64,000 nucleotides of DNA from Pelosinus propionicus DSM 13327 (lineage in GTDB: Bacteria; Bacillota; Negativicutes; DSM-13327), in contig NZ_FOTS01000001.1 in assembly GCF_900114615.1 (NCBI RefSeq), positions 62,001 through 126,000 on the forward strand. The letters are read 5' to 3'. This document shows, piece by piece, positions 54,634 through 63,693 of this stretch; within the stretch, counting starts at the first letter, position 1, and each line of letters opens with the position of its first letter. The notes under the pieces are model-generated. The model searched no databases and had not been told where the DNA came from. It was given only the letters and a program-made list of their open reading frames with translations. The position numbers were made by a program, and so were the translations under genes.

Positions 54634-55023
54634 GTGCAGTCCTGTTCCGATGCGAAGAATAATGTGGCAAATTTAAGAGGGGCAATTAAACCATTGCCGT
54701 CTCAAGTGTTTGATATTATTGAGCATTTTTTATTAAACGTTCAATATGGTCACTTAATTTTAATGATACAAGATGGATTTGTTGTTAAAATAGATAAAAT
54801 TGAAAAGTTTATGATCTCAGCTAAAAGTAGAGAGAGCAGTTTTTTAATAAAGGAAAAAACAACGAAAAAACATCCTATGCAAATGAAAATTTTATCTGAT
54901 TTACAAAGTATACGATACGGACAATTGGTCATTCATGTGAATAATGGGCAAGTGGGACAAATTGAAAAGACTGAAAAAAGGCGTATTGACGAGCTAGAAG
55001 GACTGTATGGTGATGGCATATGA
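54634..55023 (+). CDS. Tandem YezD-like (DUF2292) protein
   Basis: 129 residues from GTG 54634 after AAAGGAGGT. It contains two copies of the YezD-like unit: QYGHLILMIQDGFVVKIDKIEKF (about residues 37-59) and RYGQLVIHVNNGQVGQIEKTEKRR (about 93-116). Usual YezD proteins have one unit of about 50 residues and are often found with sulfur assimilation genes. A fused double form is unusual. Confidence 0.75.
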   Translation: MQSCSDAKNNVANLRGAIKPLPSQVFDIIEHFLLNVQYGHLILMIQDGFVVKIDKIEKFMISAKSRESSFLIKEKTTKKHPMQMKILSDLQSIRYGQLVIHVNNGQVGQIEKTEKRRIDELEGLYGDGI

Positions 55024-55099
55024 AATCTGAAAAGTCTTTTATGAGTTAGTAGCTATAATAATGAAGGTATTTTTCCGTAATAATTTTTTAATACTATGG

Positions 55100-55127
55100 T
55101 TGACAACAACATTTATAAGCGTATAAT
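55100..55127 (+). promoter_or_regulatory. Promoter of the DUF1847 gene
   Basis: TTGACA 55100-55105, a 16-base spacer, TATAAT 55122-55127. Confidence 0.8.
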
Positions 55128-55179
55128 AAGATGAAAAGGTTATTGTTGTTGATAATTTGATAGATGCATTATTATCTTG

Positions 55180-55238
55180 GTTGATCAGACACACTGAAGA
55201 CTGGAGAGGCTCTTTGAGACATCTTCAGTCTTTTTTAT
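55180..55238 (+). promoter_or_regulatory. Leader element copy 21
   Basis: GUU-GA-UCAG, loop ACACA, CUGA-A-GAC (55180-55201). The terminator pairs AAGACTG with CAGTCTT around a larger loop, then T6. It is the last copy seen; none occurs downstream. Confidence 0.87.
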
Positions 55239-55268
55239 TGTGATAAAAGTAAAAATGGGGGAAGAAAG

Positions 55269-55943
55269 ATGAGTAGAAAAAAAGATATAGAGAATTTGAG
55301 TTGTACAGATTGCAGTATTTACAATTGTAGAAGCCAGGACAAGAAATTTCCGGGGTTCTGTTTAACTACTAAAGATAATGATGGGCATTCCATTGCAGAT
55401 GATATTGAAGAAATTAAAAATTACCTGCAGGGAGATGAACAGGATGCAGTTGTTGCTAGAGCATCAGCTCAAGTAGAAGGACTTTTTTATGGTAAATTAA
55501 CAAGGGTAGAGGAAATTATTGAATTTGCCAACCGCATCGGAGCTAAGAAAATTGGTATTGCGACTTGTGCTGGTTTGATAGAAGAATCAAAAATCTTTAC
55601 TAATATTCTTACAGCCAAAGGTTTTGACTACTATAGTGCTATTTGCAAGGTAGGTTCTGTCGACAAAACAGAAATTGGCATATTAGAAGAGCATAAAATA
55701 CGACCTGGTGGCCATGAAGCAATGTGCAATCCTATATTGCAAGCTCGCATTTTAAATTATCATAAAACGGATTTAAATGTTGTAGTTGGTTTGTGTGTGG
55801 GACATGATTCTTTATTTATAAAATACTCAGATGCACTGGTTACTACTTTGGTAACAAAGGATCGGATTACAGGTCATAACCCAGTTGCCGCTTTATATAC
55901 GGCTCAATCGTACTATAAAAGATTACTGCAGGCAAAAGAATAA
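55269..55943 (+). CDS. DUF1847-family Cys-rich protein
   Basis: 224 residues. N-terminal CTDCSIYNCRSQ ... PGFC metal-binding-like cysteines, a central GIATCAGL segment, EAMCNP and GLCVGHDSLF. These match DUF1847, a family of small anaerobe proteins thought to bind metal. ATG after GGGGGAAG. Function unknown. It has its own promoter and leader copy, and precedes the C-S lyase gene. Confidence 0.82.
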   Translation: MSRKKDIENLSCTDCSIYNCRSQDKKFPGFCLTTKDNDGHSIADDIEEIKNYLQGDEQDAVVARASAQVEGLFYGKLTRVEEIIEFANRIGAKKIGIATCAGLIEESKIFTNILTAKGFDYYSAICKVGSVDKTEIGILEEHKIRPGGHEAMCNPILQARILNYHKTDLNVVVGLCVGHDSLFIKYSDALVTTLVTKDRITGHNPVAALYTAQSYYKRLLQAKE

Positions 55944-56081
55944 TATCCAAAAGAAGACGAACGAAGCAATTTTTAAAACGAATTTTACCTGCTTCGGATT
56001 ATTCCATATAATAAAAGACAGTGATCATTGCTGTTTAAATATGTGGATGAACAACATAATTTTCAGTGAGGATGTGGTAAT

Positions 56082-57281
56082 ATGACAAATCGTAGCATAC
56101 AATTTGATTTTGATAAAATAATACCTCGCCAAGGAACTGGCAGCCGAAAATGGGATGCTTTGGAGAATGTATTTGGCAGTAATGATGTGCTGCCTCTTTG
56201 GATTGCCGATATGGATTTTTCTTCACCCAAGGCAGTATCCACTGCGATAATAGATCGTGCCAGCCATCCAATTTATGCGTATAATACCCAGGAGAAATCT
56301 CTTTATCAGTCCTTAATCGAGTGGGCGAAAAAACGACATGGCTGGGAAATTGAAGAAGAATGGATTCTACTTGCTCCTGGTGTAGTCCCATCGATAAGTT
56401 TGTCAATTTTTGCACTTTCAGAACCAGGGGATGGCATTATTATTCAGCCTCCTGTGTACCCGCCATTTTTTGCTTCCATAAAAGATAATGAACGTAAGGT
56501 AGTTGAGAATCCCCTTCTTTTAAAGAATGGACATTATGAAATCGACTTTGAGGACCTAGAGAAAAAACTAGCAGATCCAAATAATAAATTGCTTTTATTA
56601 TGCAGTCCTCATAATCCAGTTGGTCGTGTGTGGAAACGGGAAGAACTGGAAAAGGTGTATGAACTTTGCCAAAAATATGGGGTCGACGTATTGGCAGATG
56701 AGATACACAATGATTTAGTATTTCAAGGTCACAAGCATACTGTGTTTGCCTCATTAGGGACACCTGTATGTAAACAAAGTATTACCTTTATGGCTGCTAG
56801 CAAGACTTTCAATGTGGCTGGACTCAATTTTTCTTTTATCATTGTTCCGTGTAAGCGTAGACGTGGTCTAATTCAAAATTGGATTACCAAATTGCATATT
56901 AGCCGTAATAATATTTTTGGTGGTATTGGTACTGAAGCTGCTTACAGAGATGGTGAAGATTGGTTGGATGCATTGCTGATATACCTTGAAAAAAATGCAG
57001 ATACATTAGTTGATTTTATTCAAACCAGATTGCCAGAAGTGAAAGTAAGTAAACCAGAAGGTACTTATTTAGTATGGTTAGATTTCCGTGCATATTTTAC
57101 AAATGATAAAGAACTGCAGAAGTTTCTCATACACACAGCGAAGGTTGGATTAAATGCAGGCAGAAATTTCGGAACGCAAGGTGAAGGGTTTGCCCGTATT
57201 AATATAGCCACGCAGAGAAGTGTCTTGCTTGAAGCATTAACGAGAATTGAAAAAGCGTTATTGAATTATAAAAAAATATAA
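56082..57281 (+). CDS. PatB/MalY-type C-S lyase (cystathionine beta-lyase family)
   Basis: 399 residues, class I/II aminotransferase fold. PLP lysine in MAASKTFNVAGL (about 236); SPHNPVGRVW; ADEIHNDL; RINIATQR with the carboxylate-binding Arg. MalY/PatB enzymes split cystathionine or S-substituted cysteines to a thiol, pyruvate and ammonia. It lies after the DUF1847 gene without a visible terminator, so it may be in the leader-controlled transcript. It fits release of thiols from organic sulfur compounds. Confidence 0.9.
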   Translation: MTNRSIQFDFDKIIPRQGTGSRKWDALENVFGSNDVLPLWIADMDFSSPKAVSTAIIDRASHPIYAYNTQEKSLYQSLIEWAKKRHGWEIEEEWILLAPGVVPSISLSIFALSEPGDGIIIQPPVYPPFFASIKDNERKVVENPLLLKNGHYEIDFEDLEKKLADPNNKLLLLCSPHNPVGRVWKREELEKVYELCQKYGVDVLADEIHNDLVFQGHKHTVFASLGTPVCKQSITFMAASKTFNVAGLNFSFIIVPCKRRRGLIQNWITKLHISRNNIFGGIGTEAAYRDGEDWLDALLIYLEKNADTLVDFIQTRLPEVKVSKPEGTYLVWLDFRAYFTNDKELQKFLIHTAKVGLNAGRNFGTQGEGFARINIATQRSVLLEALTRIEKALLNYKKI

Positions 57282-57301
57282 GACGCGACAAAAGAAACAA
57301 T

Positions 57302-57340
57302 ACAAAAATCCTGCAATACATGCAGGATTTTTGTATTTTA
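57302..57340. terminator. Terminator after the C-S lyase gene
   Basis: ACAAAAATCCTGCA pairs with TGCAGGATTTTTGT, with T/A runs on both sides. It could work in both directions and closes the accessory block. Confidence 0.88.
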
Positions 57341-57422
57341 GTGAAAAACCTATATGCTTATAACGAATAAAGGTGTCTTGATTATTAAGAGGTAAAGTAA
57401 TCATTGAAGGGGTAATTGTCAT

Positions 57423-59804
57423 ATGCCCAATATTATTATTTTGATTACAGCAGCCTTTACTGCTGGTATTTGGTGTGCTAGTTATTTTATGTGTTTGTTA
57501 CCTTTTTTATATATTGGCGGTTTTATTATTACTGTTATTTTGATTTGGAAAATTCACAAACAGCAGTCAGTGACTTGGCTGCTGGCTGTATTATTTTTTA
57601 TAATTGGTATGCTGCGCTTTATTCATGCAGATGCTTTGGCTATAAACGATATCAGTCGTCATGCAGGGGAAAAGATAACTGTATATGCTACGATTGAAGA
57701 ACCAGCCCATGTGACGTCTTTAGCCCAAGAAAAAAGTAGAGTTAGCTATGTTCTATCAATTGATGAAGTACAATCGAAAAATACTAAAAAAGAAGCTGCA
57801 TCTGGAAAATTGTATCTGTATGCTAGACAAGCAAATCAGGAACGGGTTTTTAAAGCGGGAGACAAGATTAGAGTAACTGCTGAAGTTATTGCTTTACATG
57901 GCTATAATAATCCAGGACAATATGATAGTGTCGCCTCTGCAAATCTGCAGGGGATTAGAGGGCGCATGTCTGTTTCAGGTAATGCGATACACTTAGTTAG
58001 TGAGAATCACTCATTCTGGAAAGAAATTATGGAGAAATGGCGGATAGCGATAATAAGCAATATTGAACGTGTAATGCCACCGAGCCATAAGGCGATTCTT
58101 GTAGGGATGCTGTTTGGCGGTTATGGCGGAATTCCTCGTGATGTGGTGGTTGATTTTGCTACAACAGGAATTGTACATATCTTGTCCGTATCCGGATCAC
58201 ATATTGCTTTGGTGGTAGGGCTCATAACTGTATTAGGTAAAGGAATATTTAGACGTTTCGCCTTTGCCGATCAGCTAATCCCTTTATTTGCAGCTATTTT
58301 TATTACGCTATATGCCGTGTTTTGCGGATTAACACCCCCAGTGTTGCGTTCTCTTATAATGGGGTTGATTGGGTTAGGTGCGGTATGTTTTAATCGAGAA
58401 AAAGATGCTGCAGTTGCATTATGTTTATCGGTGTTAGGGATGCTTATTTATCAGCCAGCATTAATTTATGATTTAAGCTTTCAATTATCTTTTACTGCAA
58501 CAGCAGGCTTAGTGTTTCTAAATGCTCAAACTGTGAAAATTTTGGAAAGCACGATTCCTCTTTACCTAGCTCGGCCTTTGGCTGTTACTATAGCTGCTCA
58601 ATTAGGTGTGTTACCTTTTCTTGCATGGCATTTTAATAGCTTTTCTCTTAGTTCCTTCATAGCAAACCTATTCATTGTACCTATTATTGAAGGGATTGTC
58701 ATATTGGGCTTGCTTGGTGCCTTTAGCAGCATGATCATTAGTGTTGTAGGAGCAGCGTGTTTAGTGACTTGTAGTTTAATGATTAGCCTGGTTTTACAAT
58801 TGGCAGAATGGCTTGCAGACATGCCTGCGGCAAAGTTGTATGTGCCTTCGATTGGACTGGCTGGCAGCATAGTATATTATATTTTAGTAGGCTGGATATA
58901 TGGGTATAAACCGAAAAATATGTTATCCTTAAAGGATACGCTGGAAAAATGGCCTCAAAGAAGTGCTGTAGCAGTGTTGATGCTTGTTTTTTGCATTATA
59001 GTATATTGTGCTTATCCTGCGCCACTTTCTGTTCATTTTATTGATGTAGGGCAGGGAGATGCGGCTCTCATCATAACACCCCATGGACGGGCAATTTTAG
59101 TGGATACAGGAGGTACTCTCGGGGAAAGTACAGATTTTGATATTGGCTATAGAGTTCTAATGCCGTATTTAAAACATTATGGCGTACTGAAAATTGATTA
59201 TCTTTTTCTAACTCATGGTCATCAAGATCATGCTGGAGGAGCGGCAGGAGTTGCTGGAGAGATACCTATAAAAAATATTATGTTGTCTCGTGAGAACTAC
59301 ACCCGGGCCGTGCTTAATCTATTAAAGGCAGCACCTAACAGTGTTCGTATTGCGGTTTATGAAGGACAAAAAGTAGAGATTGATGGTGCAGTTGTTAACG
59401 TACTGCATGCTGATACAGGACTGAGCCAAAAACAACCAAGCAATGAGGTATCCAGTGTCATACAGTTGCGTTATGGGAAACATAGTTTTTTATTTACAGG
59501 AGATCTTCCAGCTCAAGGAGAAGATGAGATGATACACAGTGGTAGAGCTTTTTCGAGTACGGTCTTAAAAGTAGGTCATCACGGTTCAAAAACATCTTCT
59601 ACTGTAAAATTCTTGCAAGCTGTTAATCCGGAATATGCGGTTATTTCTGTAGGGAGAAATAATTCTTTTGGGCATCCTCATGAAGAGGTCATCGATCGCT
59701 TATTATTCCAAGGAAGCAAAGTGTATCGTACAGATGAACAGGGTGCGATCGTATTTCAAACTGACGGCGATACAATAACAGTTGATACGTTTTTAAACGA
59801 TTGA
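57423..59804 (+). CDS. comEC: ComEC/Rec2 DNA-uptake channel
   Basis: 793 residues. N-terminal helices and an OB-like DUF4131 region, a central competence membrane domain (VHILSVSGSHIALVVGL), and a C-terminal metallo-beta-lactamase-like domain (FIDVGQGDAALI, THGHQDHAGG, TGDL, VGHHGSKTSS). Forms the channel that moves single-stranded DNA across the membrane. Ends 19 bases before holA. Confidence 0.95.
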   Translation: MPNIIILITAAFTAGIWCASYFMCLLPFLYIGGFIITVILIWKIHKQQSVTWLLAVLFFIIGMLRFIHADALAINDISRHAGEKITVYATIEEPAHVTSLAQEKSRVSYVLSIDEVQSKNTKKEAASGKLYLYARQANQERVFKAGDKIRVTAEVIALHGYNNPGQYDSVASANLQGIRGRMSVSGNAIHLVSENHSFWKEIMEKWRIAIISNIERVMPPSHKAILVGMLFGGYGGIPRDVVVDFATTGIVHILSVSGSHIALVVGLITVLGKGIFRRFAFADQLIPLFAAIFITLYAVFCGLTPPVLRSLIMGLIGLGAVCFNREKDAAVALCLSVLGMLIYQPALIYDLSFQLSFTATAGLVFLNAQTVKILESTIPLYLARPLAVTIAAQLGVLPFLAWHFNSFSLSSFIANLFIVPIIEGIVILGLLGAFSSMIISVVGAACLVTCSLMISLVLQLAEWLADMPAAKLYVPSIGLAGSIVYYILVGWIYGYKPKNMLSLKDTLEKWPQRSAVAVLMLVFCIIVYCAYPAPLSVHFIDVGQGDAALIITPHGRAILVDTGGTLGESTDFDIGYRVLMPYLKHYGVLKIDYLFLTHGHQDHAGGAAGVAGEIPIKNIMLSRENYTRAVLNLLKAAPNSVRIAVYEGQKVEIDGAVVNVLHADTGLSQKQPSNEVSSVIQLRYGKHSFLFTGDLPAQGEDEMIHSGRAFSSTVLKVGHHGSKTSSTVKFLQAVNPEYAVISVGRNNSFGHPHEEVIDRLLFQGSKVYRTDEQGAIVFQTDGDTITVDTFLND

Positions 59805-59823
59805 AGGATAACAGGAGGTATTT

Positions 59824-60861
59824 ATGGGGTATGCAGAGGTTATTCAAGAGTTAAAAAAGGGACAGGTGAAATCTGTTTACCTATTATACGGCGAAGAAAC
59901 TTATTTTATAAAGCAGCTGGAGCAGGCAGTAATAACTACTGTATTAGCACCTGAGGAAATAGACATGAATCTTCTTACTTTAGATAAGGACCCTGCTATA
60001 AATGAATTAATTGCCATAATTGAAACAGTTCCATTTATGGGGGGGAAAAATGTGATTCATATCCGAGGCACTGCTTTGCTCCGGCCACGAAAAAATGGTG
60101 GAAATGAGCAAGTGGAAGTCAGTGATAAGGAGGAGGAACGCTTATTTAAGGTCATAAGCGATATGCCGGATTATACGCATTTGATTCTTTCAACTACGGA
60201 TAAGGTAGATAAACGGCGTAAATTGTTTAAACTAATCGAGAAGCATGGAGAGACTGTAGAACTAGCCAATATCAAGGCAAGGGATGTAAGAGGCTGGCTT
60301 ATGGCTAAATTGGCTGAACTGAACAAAAGAATGGATAGCGATGCTATGGAGTATTTTCTAGGAGTAGTTAGTATTATGCCTCAAATATCCTTGAGCTTTT
60401 TGCATAATGAATTAGAAAAAACTGCTTTATTTACAGATGGAAAAGTTAAAATTAGTCAATCAGATCTTACTATGATAATGTCGAGTATACCTGAAATTTC
60501 GATATTCTCAATGATTGATGCGGTTAGTCAAAAGCAAATGGGTAGAGCGTTGCAGTTAATGGGAGAGCAGCTAAAGTCAGGGGAACATCCTCTTAAATTG
60601 GTATCTTTATTAGCTAGGCAAGTACGTTTGATGTGGCAGGCTAAAGAGATGTCAAAGGATGGATATGGCATTAGAGAAATCTCTGAAAGACTTAGCTTGG
60701 TACCTTTTATTGGTGAAAAAATGGTGAAGCAAAGTAAGAATTTTACATCAGAGATATTAAAGGAAGTTATGTTGGCTTTAGCTGCCGCTGACTATGATTT
60801 AAAATCTGGTAGGGCTAATAAATTGGCTTTAGAGCAGATCATTATTACAATGTGCAGATAA
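59824..60861 (+). CDS. holA: DNA polymerase III delta subunit
   Basis: 345 residues, typical length. Clamp-loader delta subunit that opens the sliding clamp. Motifs: VYLLYGEETYFIKQLEQ at the N-terminus, a helical middle with ARDVRGWL, and a C-terminal region FTSEILKEVMLALAAADYDLKSGR characteristic of HolA. The comEC-holA order is common in Firmicutes. Confidence 0.94.
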   Translation: MGYAEVIQELKKGQVKSVYLLYGEETYFIKQLEQAVITTVLAPEEIDMNLLTLDKDPAINELIAIIETVPFMGGKNVIHIRGTALLRPRKNGGNEQVEVSDKEEERLFKVISDMPDYTHLILSTTDKVDKRRKLFKLIEKHGETVELANIKARDVRGWLMAKLAELNKRMDSDAMEYFLGVVSIMPQISLSFLHNELEKTALFTDGKVKISQSDLTMIMSSIPEISIFSMIDAVSQKQMGRALQLMGEQLKSGEHPLKLVSLLARQVRLMWQAKEMSKDGYGIREISERLSLVPFIGEKMVKQSKNFTSEILKEVMLALAAADYDLKSGRANKLALEQIIITMCR

Positions 60862-60862
60862 A

Positions 60863-60917
60863 AGCAAAGGGCGAGGAATCTGGTGTACCACCAGATTCCT
60901 CGCCCTTTGCTTTTATC
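60863..60917. terminator. holA terminator
   Basis: AAAGCAAAGGGCGAGGAATC pairs with its complement up to GCTTT, followed by TTATC. A long stem between the convergent holA and rpsT genes. Confidence 0.85.
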
Positions 60918-60927
60918 AAAATAATAA

Positions 60928-60968
60928 CGTAAAAAGCCTCTGAACATAGCAAAATGAACAGAGGCTTT
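60928..60968 (-). terminator. rpsT terminator
   Basis: AAAGCCTCTG and CAGAGGCTTT pair; on the minus strand the hairpin is followed by a U run. Confidence 0.82.
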
Positions 60969-60976
60969 AATCTTAA

Positions 60977-61243
60977 TTAATTAGCTAAAGCGTTAAGTTT
61001 ACGAGCTAATCTCGATTTTTTACGAGCTGCGGCATTTTTATGAACAACACCTTTGCTGGCTGCCTTGTCAATAGTTTTGCTAGCATTAATTAGAAGAGCT
61101 TTCGCTTCATCAGTGTTACCAGCATTTACAGACTCAACTACTTTGCGAGATACAGTTCTAATGGTTGATCTCACCGCAAAGTTTCTAGCACGTCGCTCAG
61201 CATCAGTTTTTACGCTACGTTCAGATGACTTAATGTTTGGCAA
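60977..61243 (-). CDS. rpsT: 30S ribosomal protein S20
   Basis: 88 residues, normal for S20. A TTG start at 61243 is chosen because AAGGAGGTG lies upstream at the right distance and the protein then begins MPNIKSSERS as expected. An upstream ATG at 61267 would add eight residues and cover the ribosome site. Lys/Ala/Arg-rich with the typical RNAFAVRST- and HKNAAARKKSRLARK-like segments. Confidence 0.95.
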   Translation of the reverse strand: MPNIKSSERSVKTDAERRARNFAVRSTIRTVSRKVVESVNAGNTDEAKALLINASKTIDKAASKGVVHKNAAARKKSRLARKLNALAN

Positions 61244-61462
61244 GTGATTCACCTCCTTAAAGAGCATGTTACCTATAGTATCTTAGCATGTGATTATGGA
61301 AAATGCAAGTAACAAATAATATTTTATAACTATAAGTTGGGAATTTTTCAATGGTTTGCATATTTATAGGAAGATACTTTTATTGAAGGGGGGGTTAATT
61401 GCATAGCTAGTAACATTTTAGGGCAAAATAAATGTGATTTTAGAATTAAGGAGTGGATAAAA

Positions 61463-62434
61463 GTGGAGCAATTTACAGGTACTTCTCGTACTGATTTAGC
61501 ATTAGAAGCAAGAGAATTATTGACCAAACAAGTGAGTGAAGACATTCCAGGAGTTTTAGTGGAGACGTCAGAAGATGAGGAGGTTACTCTTACTAAAGTT
61601 GACATTACTACACCAGATGCGGAAAAGATCATGGGAAAGAAGCAAGGAACTTATGTCACGATCGAAGCACAGGGACTCCGTTACAAGAATACTCCTTTGC
61701 AAGAAAAAATAATGAAACTATTAGCAGATGAGTTGGTAGGGATGGCGGAATTATCCAAAAAAGCAACAGTCTTAGTAATTGGTTTAGGAAATCGTAATAT
61801 TACTCCTGATGCTTTAGGTCCGCGGGCGATTGACAAAATTGTAGTAACACGACATTTGCAGGAAATCTTATCTCCTGAGCTCAAGGGAGGAGTACGGTCA
61901 ATTTGTGCCATCGCACCAGGTGTTTTAGGGATTACTGGTATGGAGACTGTAGAGATTGTACAGGGTTTGGTAAGTAAAATAAAACCAGATCTGGTTATTG
62001 CTATTGATGCCCTAGCGGCAGCTTCCAGCCGTAGAGTGATTGCTACCGTACAATTAGCCAACACAGGTATTAGTCCTGGTTCTGGTGTAGGGAATAAACG
62101 ATTTGGTTTAACTCAAGAATCCTTAGGAGTGCCTGTAATTGCTATTGGTGTGCCGACTGTTGTTCATGCTTCTACCATTGCCATGGATACGATTAATACT
62201 TTGCAAGAACATGCGCCATTTGCTCGCTACTTTAAAAGCATGGAAAATTTATCTGATGCTGATCGTCAAACGATAGTACGTCAAGTGTTGCCAGAGGTAT
62301 TAGGTGACTTGATGGTAACTCCCAAAGAGATAGATCGTTTTATTGACGATATTGCGGTGGCCGTCGCTGGAGGAATTAATCAAGCCATGCATCCCCATAT
62401 TGATTATGAAAATATACATGCTTATTTGCATTGA
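61463..62434 (+). CDS. gpr: GPR spore germination protease
   Basis: 323 residues from a GTG start. GPR degrades small acid-soluble spore proteins at germination. It begins with a SASP-cleavage-like prosequence (EQFTGTSRTDLALEARE), then VLVIGLGNRNITPDALGP, CAIAPGVLGITGMET and DALAAASSRRV. The presence of gpr shows that the organism makes endospores. Confidence 0.96.
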   Translation: MEQFTGTSRTDLALEARELLTKQVSEDIPGVLVETSEDEEVTLTKVDITTPDAEKIMGKKQGTYVTIEAQGLRYKNTPLQEKIMKLLADELVGMAELSKKATVLVIGLGNRNITPDALGPRAIDKIVVTRHLQEILSPELKGGVRSICAIAPGVLGITGMETVEIVQGLVSKIKPDLVIAIDALAAASSRRVIATVQLANTGISPGSGVGNKRFGLTQESLGVPVIAIGVPTVVHASTIAMDTINTLQEHAPFARYFKSMENLSDADRQTIVRQVLPEVLGDLMVTPKEIDRFIDDIAVAVAGGINQAMHPHIDYENIHAYLH

Positions 62435-62593
62435 TAAAATATAACATTGCTGGAAAAAAGCTTTATTCCTCTTATTGATCTCTAACGTATTTCAGTACTA
62501 TCCCTGTCCTCCCAAGCATATACATTGTATGTAAACAAAAAAGTGTGACAACCTGTGCTTTATTTCTTAGTGCAGATGTCAAGGGAGGAAAGG

Positions 62594-63655
62594 ATGTTAA
62601 CAAGGCGTGCGCGACACCAGGCAAGAAATCTATGGCATAAAAAAATAGGATTTGCAATACTTGCTATGCTTTTCTTAGGCGTAGTAATGTGGCAAGGTTT
62701 AAATAAATCTCAAGATGCTATCCCCGTAAGTGCAAATAGTTCTTTGAAACAAGGAGAATTTGGATTGCCTCAATGGCGTGATATATTATTTTCAGGCATT
62801 CCTGGTTTGATTCGTACTACAGATCCTAAGCCAGTCGTAATTGTTAAAAATGAGCAGAATGTGCAGCAACTGCTTAGAGAGACAGTACGGCTTTTAATTG
62901 GCGTGGATATTGCCGATATACGTTCTATATTACAGGTTGAGTTGCCTTTGCTGACAAAGGTTAAATCTGTACCGCAAACAGTGAGTGCTATGACCTTGCC
63001 GAATTTTCCTAAATTTGAAAAAAAAGAAACGATACCAAGTGGCAAACCGCTGGTTGGTCTTTATTATACACATACAGCAGAATCTTATGTTCCTAATACA
63101 GGTGCTACTCATAAACCTGGAGGGCAGTTAGGTGATATTGTAGATGTAGGAGGAGCACTCGCCAAGCAATTAGGTACTTATGGTATTTCTACTTTGCAAA
63201 ATACTACTGTTAATGATTATCCAAGCTTTATGAAGGCTTATGACGCTTCAGAGGTTACAGTAAGAAAAATGATAGCTGAGAACCCATCGATTCAAATGTA
63301 TTTTGACATACATCGCGACGCTGGCAAAAAAGAAAGTCATACTGCCATGGTAAATGGTATAGAAGTTGCAAAAATTAAGATATTGGTTTGCATAGGGCAG
63401 CAGGATTTAGTTCAGCCTCATTGGCAGCAGAATCATGCTTTTGCTAAGTTAATTGATGCTAAATTAAATCAGCGTTTTCCAGGTCTTTCTTTTGGAATTC
63501 AAATGGAAAATTGGCGATATAATCAGCATCTTCATCCACGTGCTTTATTGCTTGAAGTAGGGTGTCAGGAGAATACAAAAGAAGAAGCGCAGCGCGCCAT
63601 GGAAATGTTTGGTGATGTATTAGCTGAGATTATTAATGAAAATAATATACAGTAA
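62594..63655 (+). CDS. spoIIP: Stage II sporulation protein P (SpoIIP)
   Basis: 353 residues from ATG 62594 after AGGGAGG (the upstream ATG at 62555 lacks such a site). One N-terminal helix, then the SpoIIP amidase/endopeptidase domain: YYTHTAESYVP (zinc His), DIHRDAGKKE, VGCQENTKEEA. SpoIIP thins peptidoglycan during engulfment. Directly downstream of gpr, as in Bacillus and many other sporeformers. Confidence 0.94.
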   Translation: MLTRRARHQARNLWHKKIGFAILAMLFLGVVMWQGLNKSQDAIPVSANSSLKQGEFGLPQWRDILFSGIPGLIRTTDPKPVVIVKNEQNVQQLLRETVRLLIGVDIADIRSILQVELPLLTKVKSVPQTVSAMTLPNFPKFEKKETIPSGKPLVGLYYTHTAESYVPNTGATHKPGGQLGDIVDVGGALAKQLGTYGISTLQNTTVNDYPSFMKAYDASEVTVRKMIAENPSIQMYFDIHRDAGKKESHTAMVNGIEVAKIKILVCIGQQDLVQPHWQQNHAFAKLIDAKLNQRFPGLSFGIQMENWRYNQHLHPRALLLEVGCQENTKEEAQRAMEMFGDVLAEIINENNIQ

Positions 63656-63693
63656 AGAATGTAAAGGCATTTTTTATATTAAGAGGTGAGGAC

